Counted from the stretch's first letter, positions 18,590-28,881 are shown. The stretch is DNA of 64,000 nt from Pseudomonas sp. GD03858 (GCF_029840925.1 NZ_JAOCDM010000001.1:1-64000); one strand, 5' to 3'. The notes: generated by a model not told the origin, from the letters alone. Numbers and translations: made by a program.

Positions 18590-19951
18590 ATGCCTGATAC
18601 CCGATCTAGCACAAGCATCGACACCGTCCTGGGGCCGGCGCGCTTTCGCCAATTAGGTGGTTGGCTGGAGCAGCCTGACGACCTGCAGCCGCAACTGGAA
18701 GAGAACGTCAGCGCCGATGTGATTGTGGTCGGTGCCGGCTTTGCCGGTCTTTCCACAGCCCTTGAACTTACGGCGCTGGGCGCTAAGGTGGTGGTGCTGG
18801 AGCAGGAATTCGCCGGATTCGGTGCCAGCGGCCGCAACGCAGGTTATCTAGTCGGCGGCCAGGGCATGAAGTTCGAGCTGTTCGTCAAACGCGTTGGGCG
18901 TGAGAAGGCTCGAGACATCGTGAAGTTCTACGATGAAGGCGTCAGCTATGTGGAGCGGCGGCTAAAAGAACTCGGCATTGATTGTGACTACAATGCATCG
19001 GGCATTATTCGTGCTGGTATACACCCCTCTCAAGAACAGCAGCTTCGCGCGAGTATGCAAATGGCACAGGACTTAGGCTCGCCTGCGCAGTTCCTGGACA
19101 ATGCCGCTATGCGTGCGCGAGGTATCCCGCCGGCATTCCTGTTCGGTTGTCATTTCCCCACCGGCGGCACACTGAATCCTGGGAAGTACGTTCTGGGGCT
19201 CCGACGTGCAGTGATTGAAGCTGGAGTGAGGCTCTATGAACGTACGCCACTGCTCAGCTACAGCGAAGGTTCAGTGGTCACATGCAATACAGCGCGAGGC
19301 AGTGCGAGTGCGCGGCATGTAGTATTTGCCACCAACGCCTATACACCGCAATTGGGCTTGCTACGCAATAAGGTCATGCCCATCAAGGTATCAGCGATTG
19401 AAACCGAGCCGCTTTCAGTGGCGCAGCTCGAATCCCTGGGATGGCCCAATCGGGAAGGGATCACCACGTCTCACCTGGCGATGGAAAGTCATCGTTTGAC
19501 TGCGCATAACACGCTGGTACTGAGCACCAAGCGTCTCAGTTATGTATATGGCAGCAAGACACCAAACGACCCTGATAGCGCAGCCTATCGGGCCTTGGCT
19601 GAAGGTCTCAATGCCCGCTTCCCGAGCTTGCGAGGTTTAGGAATCGCTCACTGCTGGAGTGGCTACATCAGCTTTGCCTTCGATGCCTTGCCTGTTGTCG
19701 GGGAAGCCGGTCCGCAACATAACATTCTCTACACCGCTGGTTGTTCAGGGCATGGTGTGGGCACTCAATCGTTTATCGGTCGTTTGCTGGCAGAGCGCGT
19801 CCGCGGCATTGAGCATCCCTCCCTGGCGGCGCTGCGGCATACCACTCCATCGCTGCTTCCTGAGCCCCTGCAGTGGTGCGCCATGACACTGGCGCTGGGG
19901 GCAGCAAACCTGCTGGATGGTTTGACCAATCGACGCGTGCCAAAGGTTTGA
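18590..19951 (+). CDS. DadA/PuuB-like FAD-dependent amine oxidoreductase (copy 1)
   Basis: 453 residues of the DAO superfamily, cytoplasmic (no signal peptide). The FAD-binding motif VIVVGAGFAGLSTALELTAL starts near residue 44 and FGASGRNAGYLVGGQ near 75. The C-terminal flavin segment is DALPVVGEAGPQHNILYTAG. Relatives include gamma-glutamylputrescine oxidase PuuB and D-amino acid dehydrogenases, which oxidise C-N bonds to imines. A closely similar copy lies at 46095-47429. GGAG precedes the ATG at nine bases, and the shared palindrome lies 60 bases upstream. Oxidation of an amine intermediate of the island pathway is inferred; the substrate is unknown. Confidence 0.82.
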   Translation: MPDTRSSTSIDTVLGPARFRQLGGWLEQPDDLQPQLEENVSADVIVVGAGFAGLSTALELTALGAKVVVLEQEFAGFGASGRNAGYLVGGQGMKFELFVKRVGREKARDIVKFYDEGVSYVERRLKELGIDCDYNASGIIRAGIHPSQEQQLRASMQMAQDLGSPAQFLDNAAMRARGIPPAFLFGCHFPTGGTLNPGKYVLGLRRAVIEAGVRLYERTPLLSYSEGSVVTCNTARGSASARHVVFATNAYTPQLGLLRNKVMPIKVSAIETEPLSVAQLESLGWPNREGITTSHLAMESHRLTAHNTLVLSTKRLSYVYGSKTPNDPDSAAYRALAEGLNARFPSLRGLGIAHCWSGYISFAFDALPVVGEAGPQHNILYTAGCSGHGVGTQSFIGRLLAERVRGIEHPSLAALRHTTPSLLPEPLQWCAMTLALGAANLLDGLTNRRVPKV

Positions 19952-20189
19952 GGCAAAGGGCACAGGCCTCTCTGTGCGCTACATGAAACTTTGAAATTTC
20001 CTTGCACTCTCTCAAACCTCAGCTAGGTATTTATTTTGTTGCATTGCAATGCTGTTCATCGCCACCCATGCAATGGCGATAATTTGGTGCTGATGGCAAA
20101 TACGCTCACGCGAACAACATGACCGTACAAAGACGAAAGCATGATCAGCACGCAACACCAACACATGAGGTCATGCCGAGGAATTTAAA

Positions 20190-20732
20190 ATGCAAAATCT
20201 CCTGCCTCATGACGAACGCCGACTTGCATTTGAGGCGCGCCGGTTAAGCATTGAGATACTGATCAAGATTTACTTAGAGCAAGTCGCCGCTTCGAGAGAT
20301 CAAGCTACAATTTACCTTCGACTAATGTTCACCCTCTCCCTGGGCGCGTTGGCTGGCGTAATAACACTGTACGCCACAATGCTTAGACTAAGCCCAATTG
20401 AAATATTCAACCTCATCACAGCGCAAGCAGCAATTATCGCTATTTTAGCCCTGGGCGCCTTGATGACATCGGCTTTACTTTCCGCTCGCGCCTTGCAGCA
20501 AAGTGTACTTGACGTGGCCCCGCGTCTGCACAATCCATTTCCGAGTGCCGGCACGGTCATTGACGATATCTTCAACCATGAAGGGCTCGACGAAAAGCAG
20601 ATACTCGAAAAACTTTACTTCACCATCAGCAAGCATATTGAGGACCAACCAGCGCTCAGAGTCCAGGCGCGTACAATCACACTGCTACTCACTGCAGGAC
20701 TTCTTTTGACTGGCTTATCTTTTTTAATGTAA
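20190..20732 (+). CDS. Small membrane protein of unknown function
   Basis: 180 residues. Two hydrophobic segments near residues 45-65 (LMFTLSLGALAGVITLY) and 75-100 (AQAAIIAILALGALMTSALL) and one at the C-terminus (TITLLLTAGLLLTGLSFLM) suggest three membrane spans with a central soluble loop. No family is recognised. It stands alone between the oxidase gene and the TetR gene. Codon use is more AT-rich than in the catabolic genes. The ATG follows GAGGAATTTAAA. Confidence 0.65.
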   Translation: MQNLLPHDERRLAFEARRLSIEILIKIYLEQVAASRDQATIYLRLMFTLSLGALAGVITLYATMLRLSPIEIFNLITAQAAIIAILALGALMTSALLSARALQQSVLDVAPRLHNPFPSAGTVIDDIFNHEGLDEKQILEKLYFTISKHIEDQPALRVQARTITLLLTAGLLLTGLSFLM

Positions 20733-20989
20733 AGAACCCACCATTTTATCTAGGTCTGCTCAATCACATACAGGGCGCGGCTCGAGGTTTGGCAACACGG
20801 CGGCATTCAGGTTCTGTACTAAAAGCATTGAGACGAAGGTCAGGCAAGGCTGTTTTCAACGCAGCATCAACGCCTGTCAAGGCTCTTCGTACGGAGCCTA
20901 ATGGATGGTCGTCGCACACAGCCGAAGGGTGTTAATAGCAAGATAAATCCTGCAAAATCTCCTCAGTGTATCAAGACGAGATTTCCAGC

Positions 20990-21550
20990 ATGTCCCCTTC
21001 CGTAACCGATGAGCGTTTGCTCAAGGCGTTGGCCAGCTCTTTCGTTATCCACCCTCGCGCCACGCTGAAAGAGCTGGCCGAAACAGCAGGCGTGAGCAAA
21101 GCAACATTGCACCGCTTCTGTGGAACACGCGAAAACCTGGTCAAAATGCTTAACGCCCACGGCGAACTCATTCTAAAACAAACCGTCTCAGCGGCACAGC
21201 TAGAACATGGCGAACCGTTGGCGGCACTGCACGAACTTATTGTAGAGCATCTCAAACACAGAGAAATGCTTGTATTCCTCATCTTCCAGTATCGCCCGGA
21301 CACCTTCAGCGACGCTGAGGAAAACCGTCACTGGCGTGAATATGCTGAAGCACTGGACGCATTCTTTCTCCGAGGTCAACAAAACGGCGCTTTCCGGATA
21401 GATATCAGCGCGGCCGTCTTTACCGAGATGTTCATAAGCATGATTTATGGCATCGTCGACGCTGAGCGACGCGGACGCGCGGCCAGCGCAACATCAATCC
21501 AGGCACTCGAACAACTCTTCCTTCACGGAGCGATCACGCAGGCTTCGTAA
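20990..21550 (+). CDS. TetR-like transcriptional regulator (efflux-linked, copy 1)
   Basis: 186 residues from the ATG at 20990; a GTG at 20966 is an alternative start. The helix-turn-helix is TLKELAETAGVSKATLHRFC, followed by GTRENLVKML. The rest is the helical ligand domain (YRPDTFSD, ALDAFFLRGQQNGAFRIDIS). It resembles the regulator encoded at 27410 on the other side of the RND efflux operon, which shares GTRENL, LDAFFLR and FRID. It lies convergent to the efflux operon, with a terminator between them. Repression of the efflux genes or of its own promoter is likely but not shown. Confidence 0.78.
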   Translation: MSPSVTDERLLKALASSFVIHPRATLKELAETAGVSKATLHRFCGTRENLVKMLNAHGELILKQTVSAAQLEHGEPLAALHELIVEHLKHREMLVFLIFQYRPDTFSDAEENRHWREYAEALDAFFLRGQQNGAFRIDISAAVFTEMFISMIYGIVDAERRGRAASATSIQALEQLFLHGAITQAS

Positions 21551-21557
21551 GCTGGCC

Positions 21558-21591
21558 AAAAAAAAGCCCCAAGGCACTGGTCCGAGGGGCT
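21558..21591. terminator. Intrinsic terminator of the efflux operon
   Basis: On the minus strand AGCCCC, a 15-base loop, GGGGCT and then eight T. It ends the RND operon and lies between convergent genes, so it may also affect the TetR transcript. Confidence 0.8.
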
Positions 21592-21625
21592 GAACGGCTG
21601 GAGTACCCAACCAAAGGAGGGAGTT

Positions 21626-23029
21626 TCAACTCTTGTCCGGCCACCCGCCGCCCAGGGCGCGGAACAGATCGATCAAGGCCAGTTGGCGCTGGGTGCTGGC
21701 CTCAATGAAGGCCGCCTCATTCACATAGCTGCTGCGCTGTGCATCCAGGTAGCGCAGGTGGTTATCCACCCCGCCCTCATAACGCGCCTTGGCCAACGCT
21801 TCGGTCGCCCGGCTGGTATCGGCCAGGGCCCGACGCGCCGCTTCCTCGCGGCGCAGGGTGTCGGTGGCGGCGAGGGCATCGGCCACTTCGCGGAAGGCAG
21901 TCTGGATGGTGCCCTCGTAAGCGGCTACCGCCGAATCCTTGCGCGCCTCGGCCAGGCTCAGGCCGGCCTTGTTACGCCCGGCATCGAACAACGGCAGCGA
22001 CAGCTGCGGCATGAAGCTCCAACTGCGCGACCCGCCGTCGAACAGCCCGGACATCTGTGCACTGGAAGTACCGAAGCTGCCGGTCAGGCTGATCCGCGGG
22101 AAGAATGCCGCCCGCGCCGCGCCGATATCGGCGTTGCGCGCCCGCAGCCGGTGTTCGGCGGCAAGAATGTCCGGCCGTCGCTCGAGCAGCGCCGACGGCG
22201 CGCCCGGGGTGATGTCCTGCAACACCATCGGCTCGGCCGGGCGCTGGCCCGGAATCGCCTTGGCCGCCTCGGCACTGCCCAGCAGCAAGACCAAGGCGTT
22301 GTAGGCCTGGCGCTGCTGACGCACGGTGGACTCCAGCTCCGCGCGGGACTGCTCGACCAGCCCCAGCGCTTCCTGGTGATCCAGTGCGGTAACCGTGCCG
22401 GCGCCGCGCCGCTGGCCGACCAGCGCCAGAGAATCCTCGCGGCTGGCCAGGGTCTGGCGGGTCAGCGCCAGGCGCCGTTCGGCGCCATCCAGGGTCAGGT
22501 AGGCCTGGCTCACTTCGGCAATCAAGGCGATGCGCGCGGCACGGCCAACTTCCTCGGTAGCCAGGTACTGCTCCAGGGCTGCGTCACTCAGGCTCTTGAC
22601 CCGGCCGAACAGGTCGACCTCGTATTCCGGCAGCGACAGGCCTACCTGGTAGGTGCTGGTGACCCCTTCGCGGCCATTGCTCGACAGGTCCGCCGGCAGG
22701 TGCTGGCGGTTGCCCGAAGCCCCGGCATTCAAGCCCGGCACCCGGTCGGCGCGCTGGATGCGGTATTGGGCGCGGGCCTGCTCGATATCCAGCAGCGTCT
22801 GGCGCAGCGAGCGGTTGTTGTCCAGCGCGGTAGCGACCAGTTGGCGCAGCGCCGGGTCGACGATAAAGGCCTGCCAGTCCAGTTGCTCCACCGCCTTGCC
22901 ATGATGGCCGGCAGCATCGCCCCACGCGGCCGCCACCGGCGCCTCGGGGCGCTGGTAGGTCGGTGCCAGCGAGCAACCGACCAGCGTCACGGCCAGGGCG
23001 AAGGGTATTGCCAGATTACGCATGAGCAT
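21626..23029 (-). CDS. OprM-type outer membrane efflux lipoprotein
   Basis: 467 residues from the ATG at 23029, which overlaps the stop of the RND pump gene (TGATG). A lipoprotein signal peptide ends in the lipobox LVGCS. Two outer-membrane efflux protein repeats follow, with typical segments YQVGLSLPEYEVDLFGRVKS, ERRPDILAAEHRLRARNADI and SLPLFDAGRNKAGL, ending ALIDLFRALGGGWPDKS. It should form the trimeric outer membrane channel of the tripartite pump encoded by the operon. The upstream extension of the frame to 23749 is only antisense coincidence inside the pump gene. Confidence 0.9.
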   Translation of the reverse strand: MLMRNLAIPFALAVTLVGCSLAPTYQRPEAPVAAAWGDAAGHHGKAVEQLDWQAFIVDPALRQLVATALDNNRSLRQTLLDIEQARAQYRIQRADRVPGLNAGASGNRQHLPADLSSNGREGVTSTYQVGLSLPEYEVDLFGRVKSLSDAALEQYLATEEVGRAARIALIAEVSQAYLTLDGAERRLALTRQTLASREDSLALVGQRRGAGTVTALDHQEALGLVEQSRAELESTVRQQRQAYNALVLLLGSAEAAKAIPGQRPAEPMVLQDITPGAPSALLERRPDILAAEHRLRARNADIGAARAAFFPRISLTGSFGTSSAQMSGLFDGGSRSWSFMPQLSLPLFDAGRNKAGLSLAEARKDSAVAAYEGTIQTAFREVADALAATDTLRREEAARRALADTSRATEALAKARYEGGVDNHLRYLDAQRSSYVNEAAFIEASTQRQLALIDLFRALGGGWPDKS

Positions 23030-26000
23030 CACTTCGTCACCTCGACAGCGTGTTGCACGGGGGCCGGCTTGCGCTTGAGCAGCTTCAGCACCCAGACGAA
23101 ACAGATCGGCACGAACACCACGCCCAGCAAGGTGGCACTGAGCATGCCGCCGATCACCCCGGTACCGATGGCACGCTGGCTGGCCGCGCCGGCGCCGGTG
23201 GCGATGGCCAGCGGCACCACGCCGAGGATGAAGGCCATGGAGGTCATCACGATCGGGCGGAAGCGCAGGCGCGCGGCCTCGATGGCGGCGTCGCTCAAGC
23301 TGTAGCCCTTCTCCCACAATTCCTTGGCGAACTCGACGATGAGGATGGCGTTCTTCGCCGCCAGACCGATGATGGTGATCAGGCCGACCTTGAAGTACAC
23401 ATCGTTGGGCAGGCCGGTGAGCAGCACCGCCCACACCGCGCCCAGGGCGCCGATCGGCACGATCAGCATCACCGTCAGCGGAATCGCCCAGCTCTCGTAC
23501 AGCGCCACCAGCAGCAGGAACACCACCAGGATAGCCAGGGCGAACAGGCCGGCGGCCTGGCCGCTCGAGACCTTCTCCTGGTACGAAAGGCCGGTCCAGG
23601 CATAGCCGATCCCCGGCGGCAGTTCGCTGACCAGGCGCTCCATCTCGGCCATGGCCTGACCGGTACTGTGACCTGGCGCGGCGTCGCCGGCGATCCGGAT
23701 CGACGGGTAACCGTTGTAGCGCACCAGTTGTACCGGTCCCTCTTCCCACTGGGTGGTGACGAAGGCACTGAACGGCACCTGCTCGCCCTGGGCGTTTGGC
23801 GCATAGAGGCGCAGCACGCTTTCCGGGGTCATGCGCTCGCCCTGCTCGGCCTGCACTACCACCCGTTGCTGGCGCCCGGCGTTGGTAAAGTCGTTGATCA
23901 CCGCCGAACCGAAAGCGGTGGCCAGGGTGTTGTTGATCGCCTCGAAGTTCACCCCCAGGGCGCGGGCCTTCTCGCGGTCGATCTTGACCCGCAATTGCGG
24001 CGCCTCGGCCAGGCCTTCCATCATCGCGTAGAGGATCACCGGGTTGCCGTTAGCACGTGCCAGCAGCTGGTCACGGGCCGCCAGCAGCGCTTCGCGGCCC
24101 AGGCCGCCACGGTCCATCAGGCGCAGGGCGAAACCGCCGGAGTTGCCCAGGCCGTCGATGGGCGGCGGCATGACTGCGGTGATGGCACCGTCGCCGTTGG
24201 CGGCGAACTGCTCATTGACCACACCTGTTTCAGCAGCAGCGGATTGCTCCTTGCCACGCAACGACCAGTCTTTATAGGTCGGGAACGCCAGTGCGGCATT
24301 CTCGCCCTGGCCTGAGAAGCTGAAACCAGTCACGACAATGGTGTTGGCTACAGCCTCGCGGGACATCAGGAATTGCTCCAGCGCTTGGGCGGTGTGGTCG
24401 GTGCGCACCCGGCTGGCACCCGGCGGCAACTGCACATCGACGATGCCGTAGCCCAGGTCCTCGGCGGGTACAAAAGCCTCCGGCACTCGGACATAGGAGT
24501 AACCAAGAACCACCAGGATACCGACATAGGCCAGCATCCAACGTCCGGCACGGGCCACCAGGGCACTGTTCATCACCGAGTAGCGTTCGGTCATGCGGGC
24601 GAATGTGCGGTTGAACGCGCCAAAGAAACCGCCCTTTTCATGATGCCCATGGGCGATTGGTTTGAGCAGCGTGGCGCACAACGCCGGGGTGAAGGTGAGG
24701 GCCAGGAAACCGGAGAACAGGATCGATACCGCCAGCGACACCGAGAATTGCTGGTAGATCACCCCCACCGAGCCGGACATGAACGCCAACGGCAAGAACA
24801 CCGCCGCCAGGACCATGGTGATACCGATGATCGCCCCGGACACCTGGCCCATCGCCTTGATGGTCGCATCCACCGGCGACAGCCCTTCCTCGGCCATCAA
24901 GCGCTCGACGTTCTCCACCACGACGATGGCGTCGTCCACCAGGATGCCGATGGCCAGCACCATGCCGAACATGGTCATCATGTTCACCGAGAAACCGAGC
25001 AACTTCATGATCATCAGCGTACCCAGCAGGCACACCGGCACCACGATCGACGGGATCAGGGTGTAGCGCACGTTCTGCAGGAACAGGAACATCACCAGGA
25101 ACACCAGCACCATGGCTTCGATCAGGGTGTGGATCACCTTCTCGATGGCCACGTCGACGAAGCGCGAGGTGTCGTAGGGCACCGAATACTCGACGCCCTC
25201 GGGGAAGAACTGCGCAAGCTCCGCCAGGCGCTCCTTGACCAGCGTCGCGGTCTGGATGGCGTTGGCGCCGGGCGCCAGCTGCACCGCGCCGGCCACGGCC
25301 GGGTGGCCGTTCAGGCGCGAGGACAGGTTGTAGTTCTCGCTACCGATGGCCAGGCGCGCGACATCGCCCAGGCGCACGCTGGAGCCGTCCGGGTTGGCGC
25401 GCAGGACGATGCCGGCGAAGGCCTCGGGAGTATCGAGGGTGCCCTGTACCGCCAGGGTCGCGGTCAGCTCCTGCTCGCTGGCCCCCGGCGTGCTGCCGAA
25501 GCTGCCGGCCGGCACCTGGACGTTCTGGCCACGGATGGCGTTGTTGATGTCGTCGATGGACAGGCCATAGCCCACCAGTTTCTGCGGATCGACCCAGACC
25601 CGCATGGCCGCTTCGGAGGCGAAGAACTGCAGCTTGCCCACGCCCGGCACGCGCAGCAGTTCGTTGTTGATGTTGCGCGCGGCGTAGTCGGCCAGGGCCG
25701 TGGTGTCGCCGCGGTCGCCGGCATTGCTGGTCAGGGCGTAGATCAGCAGGAAGCCGGAGCTGGCCTGCTCCACCTTCAGGCCCTGGGTCAGCACTGCCTG
25801 GGGCATGCGTGCCTCGGCCTTCTTCAGGCGGTTCTGCACATCGACCTGGGCCATGTCCGGTTCGGTACCGGGCTCGAAGGTCACCAGCACCTCGGCGACG
25901 CCGTTGGAGTTGTTGGTGGACTCGTAGTACAGCAGGCCCTTGGCGCCGTTGAGCGACTCCTCGATGATGCTGGTCACCGACTCCACCAGCACCTTGGCCG

Positions 26001-26157
26001 AAGCGCCCGGGTAGCTGGCGGTGATGGAAATCTGTGGCGGTGCCACGCTGGGGTACTGGGCCACCGGCAACGCCGGGATCACCAGCAGGCCGGCCAGGGA
26101 AATGAACAGCGCCACGACCCAGGCGAAGTTCGGCCGATTGATGAAGAACTTGGACAT
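23029..26157 (-). CDS. RND efflux pump permease, HAE1 family (AcrB/MexB-like)
   Basis: 1042 residues, full family length. The N-terminus is [20 protein letters not shown]. The transmembrane proton-relay aspartates lie in [20 protein letters not shown] near residue 405. Porter-domain sequence and the second membrane half follow ([20 protein letters not shown] near 940). It should extrude hydrophobic or amphipathic compounds using the proton gradient. The operon order is adaptor, pump, outer membrane channel, with overlaps. The exact Pseudomonas pump (Ttg or Mex type) cannot be assigned by eye. Its place within a catabolic island suggests tolerance to the substrate or its products. Confidence 0.92.
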   Translation of the reverse strand: MSKFFINRPNFAWVVALFISLAGLLVIPALPVAQYPSVAPPQISITASYPGASAKVLVESVTSIIEESLNGAKGLLYYESTNNSNGVAEVLVTFEPGTEPDMAQVDVQNRLKKAEARMPQAVLTQGLKVEQASSGFLLIYALTSNAGDRGDTTALADYAARNINNELLRVPGVGKLQFFASEAAMRVWVDPQKLVGYGLSIDDINNAIRGQNVQVPAGSFGSTPGASEQELTATLAVQGTLDTPEAFAGIVLRANPDGSSVRLGDVARLAIGSENYNLSSRLNGHPAVAGAVQLAPGANAIQTATLVKERLAELAQFFPEGVEYSVPYDTSRFVDVAIEKVIHTLIEAMVLVFLVMFLFLQNVRYTLIPSIVVPVCLLGTLMIMKLLGFSVNMMTMFGMVLAIGILVDDAIVVVENVERLMAEEGLSPVDATIKAMGQVSGAIIGITMVLAAVFLPLAFMSGSVGVIYQQFSVSLAVSILFSGFLALTFTPALCATLLKPIAHGHHEKGGFFGAFNRTFARMTERYSVMNSALVARAGRWMLAYVGILVVLGYSYVRVPEAFVPAEDLGYGIVDVQLPPGASRVRTDHTAQALEQFLMSREAVANTIVVTGFSFSGQGENAALAFPTYKDWSLRGKEQSAAAETGVVNEQFAANGDGAITAVMPPPIDGLGNSGGFALRLMDRGGLGREALLAARDQLLARANGNPVILYAMMEGLAEAPQLRVKIDREKARALGVNFEAINNTLATAFGSAVINDFTNAGRQQRVVVQAEQGERMTPESVLRLYAPNAQGEQVPFSAFVTTQWEEGPVQLVRYNGYPSIRIAGDAAPGHSTGQAMAEMERLVSELPPGIGYAWTGLSYQEKVSSGQAAGLFALAILVVFLLLVALYESWAIPLTVMLIVPIGALGAVWAVLLTGLPNDVYFKVGLITIIGLAAKNAILIVEFAKELWEKGYSLSDAAIEAARLRFRPIVMTSMAFILGVVPLAIATGAGAASQRAIGTGVIGGMLSATLLGVVFVPICFVWVLKLLKRKPAPVQHAVEVTK

Positions 26158-26172
26158 CTCGCTACCCTCGCC

Positions 26173-27318
26173 TTATTTCGCCGCGACCGGCTGCGCCTGC
26201 GCCGGCACCACGGGCATGCCCGGGGCCAGGCCGGCCGGGCTGCCGACGATGACCTGGTCGCCGCTGCGCAGGCCTTCGACGACCTGCCAACGCGAACCCT
26301 GCATCACGCCGGTGCGCACGCTGCGCGCCTCGGCCAGGCTGCCGGTGCCCACCACCATCACCCGTGCCTCGCCGTCGCTGCCGCGCTGCACCGCCCGCTG
26401 CGGCACCAGGATGGCCTGCTGGTCGGTGCCCTGGGGGGTGCGCACGCGCACGTACATGCCCGGCAGGAGAATGCCGTCGGCATTGTCGAAGCGCCCGCGC
26501 AGGGTGACCTGGCCGGTACCACGGTCGACCGCCACATCGGTGAACATCAGCGCGCCCTGGCGCTGGTAGTCGGTGCCTTCCACCTGGGCGGTCAGCGCCT
26601 TGTCGTCGCCGCCACCCAGGGCGCCGTCCTTGAGGGCCTGGCGCAGGCGCAGGGCGTCGGCCGCGGACTGGGTGAAGTCGACATAGATTGGGTCGAGCTG
26701 CTGGATGCGCGCCATCAGCGTGGCGTCGCCCTGCCCGACCAGCGCGCCTTCGGTGGCCAGGGCGCGACCGATGCGCCCGGAAATCGGCGCGGTGACCGTG
26801 GCGTAGCCCAGGTTCAGGCGCGCGGTCTGCACGTCGGCCTGGGCCGAACGCACGGCAGCCTGGGCGCTGCGCAGCTCGGCGGTGGCGCTGTCGAAGTCCT
26901 GCTGGCTCACCGCCTCGATCTTCACCAGCGGCTCATAGCGTTTTACCCGCGCCTGGGCTTCCTGCTGCACGGCCTGGGCCCGGGCCAAGTCGGCCTCGAC
27001 GCGGGCCAGGGCCGCCTTGAATGGCGCCGGGTCGATCTGGAACAGCACATCGCCGGCCTTGACGTCGGCCCCCTCTTCGAAACGTTTGTGCAGGACGATG
27101 CCAGCCACGCGGGCGCGCACCTCGGCCACACGCATCGGCTCGACCCGGCCCGGCAGGGTCGAGCTCAAAGCCAACTGCTCACCCGCCACCGTGACGATCT
27201 CTACGGGAGATGCCGCTTGTTCAGCATTCTGCTGCTCCTGCGTTGCATCGCATCCAGCCAAAACGATGGCGGCAGACAGCGCACCGATCATCCCTATTGC
27301 ACGTATGTTGCTCATCAT
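26173..27318 (-). CDS. RND efflux periplasmic adaptor (MexA/AcrA-like lipoprotein)
   Basis: 381 residues. A lipoprotein signal ends in LAGC. The lipoyl half-motifs flank a coiled coil: EVRARVAGIVLHKRFEEGAD near residue 68 and LGYATVTAPISGRIGRALA near 170. A beta-barrel and membrane-proximal domain follow (GTGQVTLRGRFDNADGILLP). It links the pump to the outer membrane channel. It is the first gene of the three-gene operon, separated from the pump gene by 15 bases. Upstream lies an 18-bp palindrome shared with the divergent TetR gene. Confidence 0.9.
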   Translation of the reverse strand: MMSNIRAIGMIGALSAAIVLAGCDATQEQQNAEQAASPVEIVTVAGEQLALSSTLPGRVEPMRVAEVRARVAGIVLHKRFEEGADVKAGDVLFQIDPAPFKAALARVEADLARAQAVQQEAQARVKRYEPLVKIEAVSQQDFDSATAELRSAQAAVRSAQADVQTARLNLGYATVTAPISGRIGRALATEGALVGQGDATLMARIQQLDPIYVDFTQSAADALRLRQALKDGALGGGDDKALTAQVEGTDYQRQGALMFTDVAVDRGTGQVTLRGRFDNADGILLPGMYVRVRTPQGTDQQAILVPQRAVQRGSDGEARVMVVGTGSLAEARSVRTGVMQGSRWQVVEGLRSGDQVIVGSPAGLAPGMPVVPAQAQPVAAK

Positions 27319-27369
27319 TCACCCGAGCCTTGATTGAAAACGAGCCGAATGCTACCTTTTCGATCCCGA

Positions 27370-27387
27370 TGAGTCAAATTTGCCTCA
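27370..27387. promoter_or_regulatory. TetR-type operator between the efflux operon and its regulator
   Basis: TGAGTCAAATTTGCCTCA is an 18-bp palindrome with only positions 5 and 14 unmatched. It lies in the 91-bp divergent intergenic region between the adaptor gene and the TetR gene. Further half-site-like sequence (GGGTCTCA) follows just before the TetR start. The position fits autoregulation and repression of the efflux operon. Confidence 0.7.
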
Positions 27388-27409
27388 CAAGATAATTTTG
27401 GGTCTCACA

Positions 27410-28027
27410 ATGGATTCTACAGTCTTGGGACGCGAGCACTGCCCCGCCCCCATTCCGGCCAAGCTGCTCATTAGCCTTTGTTCAGCAGTGGCCGGCCATC
27501 CACGGGCATCCATGCAGGAACTGGCCGAGCGCATAGGCATCAGCCGAGCCACTTTGCACAGGCTTTGCGGAACCCGGGAAAATCTGGATCGCCTGCTTGA
27601 GCAGCACACCAAGGATTCACTCCGGCGAATTCTGCAACGGGCGACTCCGCAAACGACTCATCCCTTGTCCGCTTTGCAGCAGCTCATACACGACCACTTG
27701 GCTCAGGGAGAGTTAATTGTTTTTTTAGCCTCTCGATATCATCCACACTTGAGAATCAGTCGCGACCCAGAGGCTGACTGGAGTTTCTATCAAGATGAGC
27801 TGGACGCGTTTTTTCTACGCAGTCAGCAATTAGGTATCTTCCGCATCGATTTAACAGCCCCGCTGCTAACAGAAGTATTTGTGTCCATTCTTTATGGCGC
27901 TATCGACTCGCGAAACCGGGGTCGAATACCCGGAGACTGCTACAAACTGATTACAACATTTTTTCTGCAAGGCGCCGCCTGTCACTCTGCTGACGCCTTT
28001 GAGCCTCGAACCGGACGCACTACATGA
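27410..28027 (+). CDS. TetR-like repressor of the RND operon (copy 2)
   Basis: 205 residues from the ATG at 27410. An in-frame TTG at 27380 would lie inside the operator and is less likely. Helix-turn-helix: MQELAERIGISRATLHRLC, then GTRENLDRLL. The ligand domain contains DELDAFFLRSQQLGIFRIDL. It is related to the regulator encoded at 20990. Divergent placement beside the adaptor gene with a shared palindrome makes it the likely local repressor of the efflux operon. Its last codons overlap the start of a DUF2158 gene. Confidence 0.8.
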   Translation: MDSTVLGREHCPAPIPAKLLISLCSAVAGHPRASMQELAERIGISRATLHRLCGTRENLDRLLEQHTKDSLRRILQRATPQTTHPLSALQQLIHDHLAQGELIVFLASRYHPHLRISRDPEADWSFYQDELDAFFLRSQQLGIFRIDLTAPLLTEVFVSILYGAIDSRNRGRIPGDCYKLITTFFLQGAACHSADAFEPRTGRTT

Positions 28028-28242
28028 GAAATCTATTAAAAGGAGACGTGGTCAGATTGAAAAGTGGCGGGCCACTGATGACCGTAGGCAATCTAAAAGA
28101 ACAACGGGCAATCCTTGGCTTTGCAGCATCGACATTTGCATTCTGCCAATGGTTCGAGAACGAACACCTTATGGAAAGGTGGTTCGACGCGACTGTTTTA
28201 AAGCCCACGACACATGACACTCAAGAAACGCATCGCCTTTGA
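28024..28242 (+). CDS. DUF2158 (YodC-like) family protein
   Basis: 72 residues. The N-terminal MRNLLKGDVVRLKSGGPLMT and the central CQWF match the small DUF2158 family, an SH3-like fold of unknown function. It overlaps the end of the TetR gene by four bases (ATGA) and is probably co-transcribed with it. The C-terminal part, from WFDATVLKP on, is more variable. It is usually found as a solitary gene; the link to an efflux regulator is unusual. Confidence 0.75.
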   Translation: MRNLLKGDVVRLKSGGPLMTVGNLKEQRAILGFAASTFAFCQWFENEHLMERWFDATVLKPTTHDTQETHRL

Positions 28243-28338
28243 CAAAAAATATCGGTCGGCATTAGAAACTTTCCCTATTGGGAACCCCAGCCACGCGCAG
28301 AAATTAGCTTTCACAATTCAATAAACAAGGAGATACCT

Positions 28339-28839
28339 ATGCTTAAAAAACTTACGATTACCCTACTCGTTACCCTCAGCCTCCCCGTGCTGGCCTCTCC
28401 ACAGGACATTCCCTCTGGCAAGGAGGTCATGAGAAAAAATCAGGCCCAGATCCAGAATAACTTTGCCGACGTAGACTATAAACGCAAAAAAATCCTAGAG
28501 ACGAATATGGGACTGGAAGGTCAGGAAAATGAGAAATTCTGGCCCATTTACAATACTTACCGAGCAGAGGCTGACAGCCTTAACAAAAGGACGTTGGAAG
28601 CCATGATTGATTACGGCCAAGCCTATAGCAAGGGCTATGTGACCGACGAACTGGCCACCGACCTGCTGCATCGTTTTTACAGCCTTCAGGACGACCATGT
28701 AAAACTACGCGAGCGATATACCCGCCGTCTCGCTGAGAAAGTCTCACCTAAGCGCGCCCTGCGTTTTCTACAAATCGAAACACAACTGGATGCCATGGTT
28801 GAGCTTGATATAGCGCGAAAACTTCCCCTGGCAGAGTAG
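28339..28839 (+). CDS. Spy/CpxP-like periplasmic helical protein
   Basis: 166 residues with a signal peptide (LTITLLVTLSLPVLA). The mature part is almost entirely helical and charged (NEKFWPIYNTYRAEADSLNK, KLRERYTRRLAEKVSPKRAL) and resembles LTxxQ-type periplasmic proteins that include Spy and CpxP chaperones. A role in envelope stress or in protecting periplasmic enzymes is inferred from the fold class only. The 3' end and downstream hairpin are duplicated as a remnant at 11652-11784. GGAG precedes the ATG at nine bases. Confidence 0.65.
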   Translation: MLKKLTITLLVTLSLPVLASPQDIPSGKEVMRKNQAQIQNNFADVDYKRKKILETNMGLEGQENEKFWPIYNTYRAEADSLNKRTLEAMIDYGQAYSKGYVTDELATDLLHRFYSLQDDHVKLRERYTRRLAEKVSPKRALRFLQIETQLDAMVELDIARKLPLAE

Positions 28840-28852
28840 TTCGCTGCGGATT

Positions 28853-28881
28853 CGCAGGCAGGTATGGCTGCCTTGCCTGCG
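28853..28881 (+). terminator. Hairpin after the Spy-like gene
   Basis: CGCAGGCA (28853-28860) and TGCCTGCG (28874-28881) form a perfect 8-bp stem with a 13-base loop. There is no clear T-run. The same stem follows the remnant at 11744. Confidence 0.5.

Noticed and set aside
24373..27333. A 986-codon open frame on the plus strand opposite the RND pump and adaptor genes
   Set aside because: It is antisense to clearly recognisable proteins, is rich in His, Arg and Gln as expected of a GC-rich shadow frame, and has no family segments.
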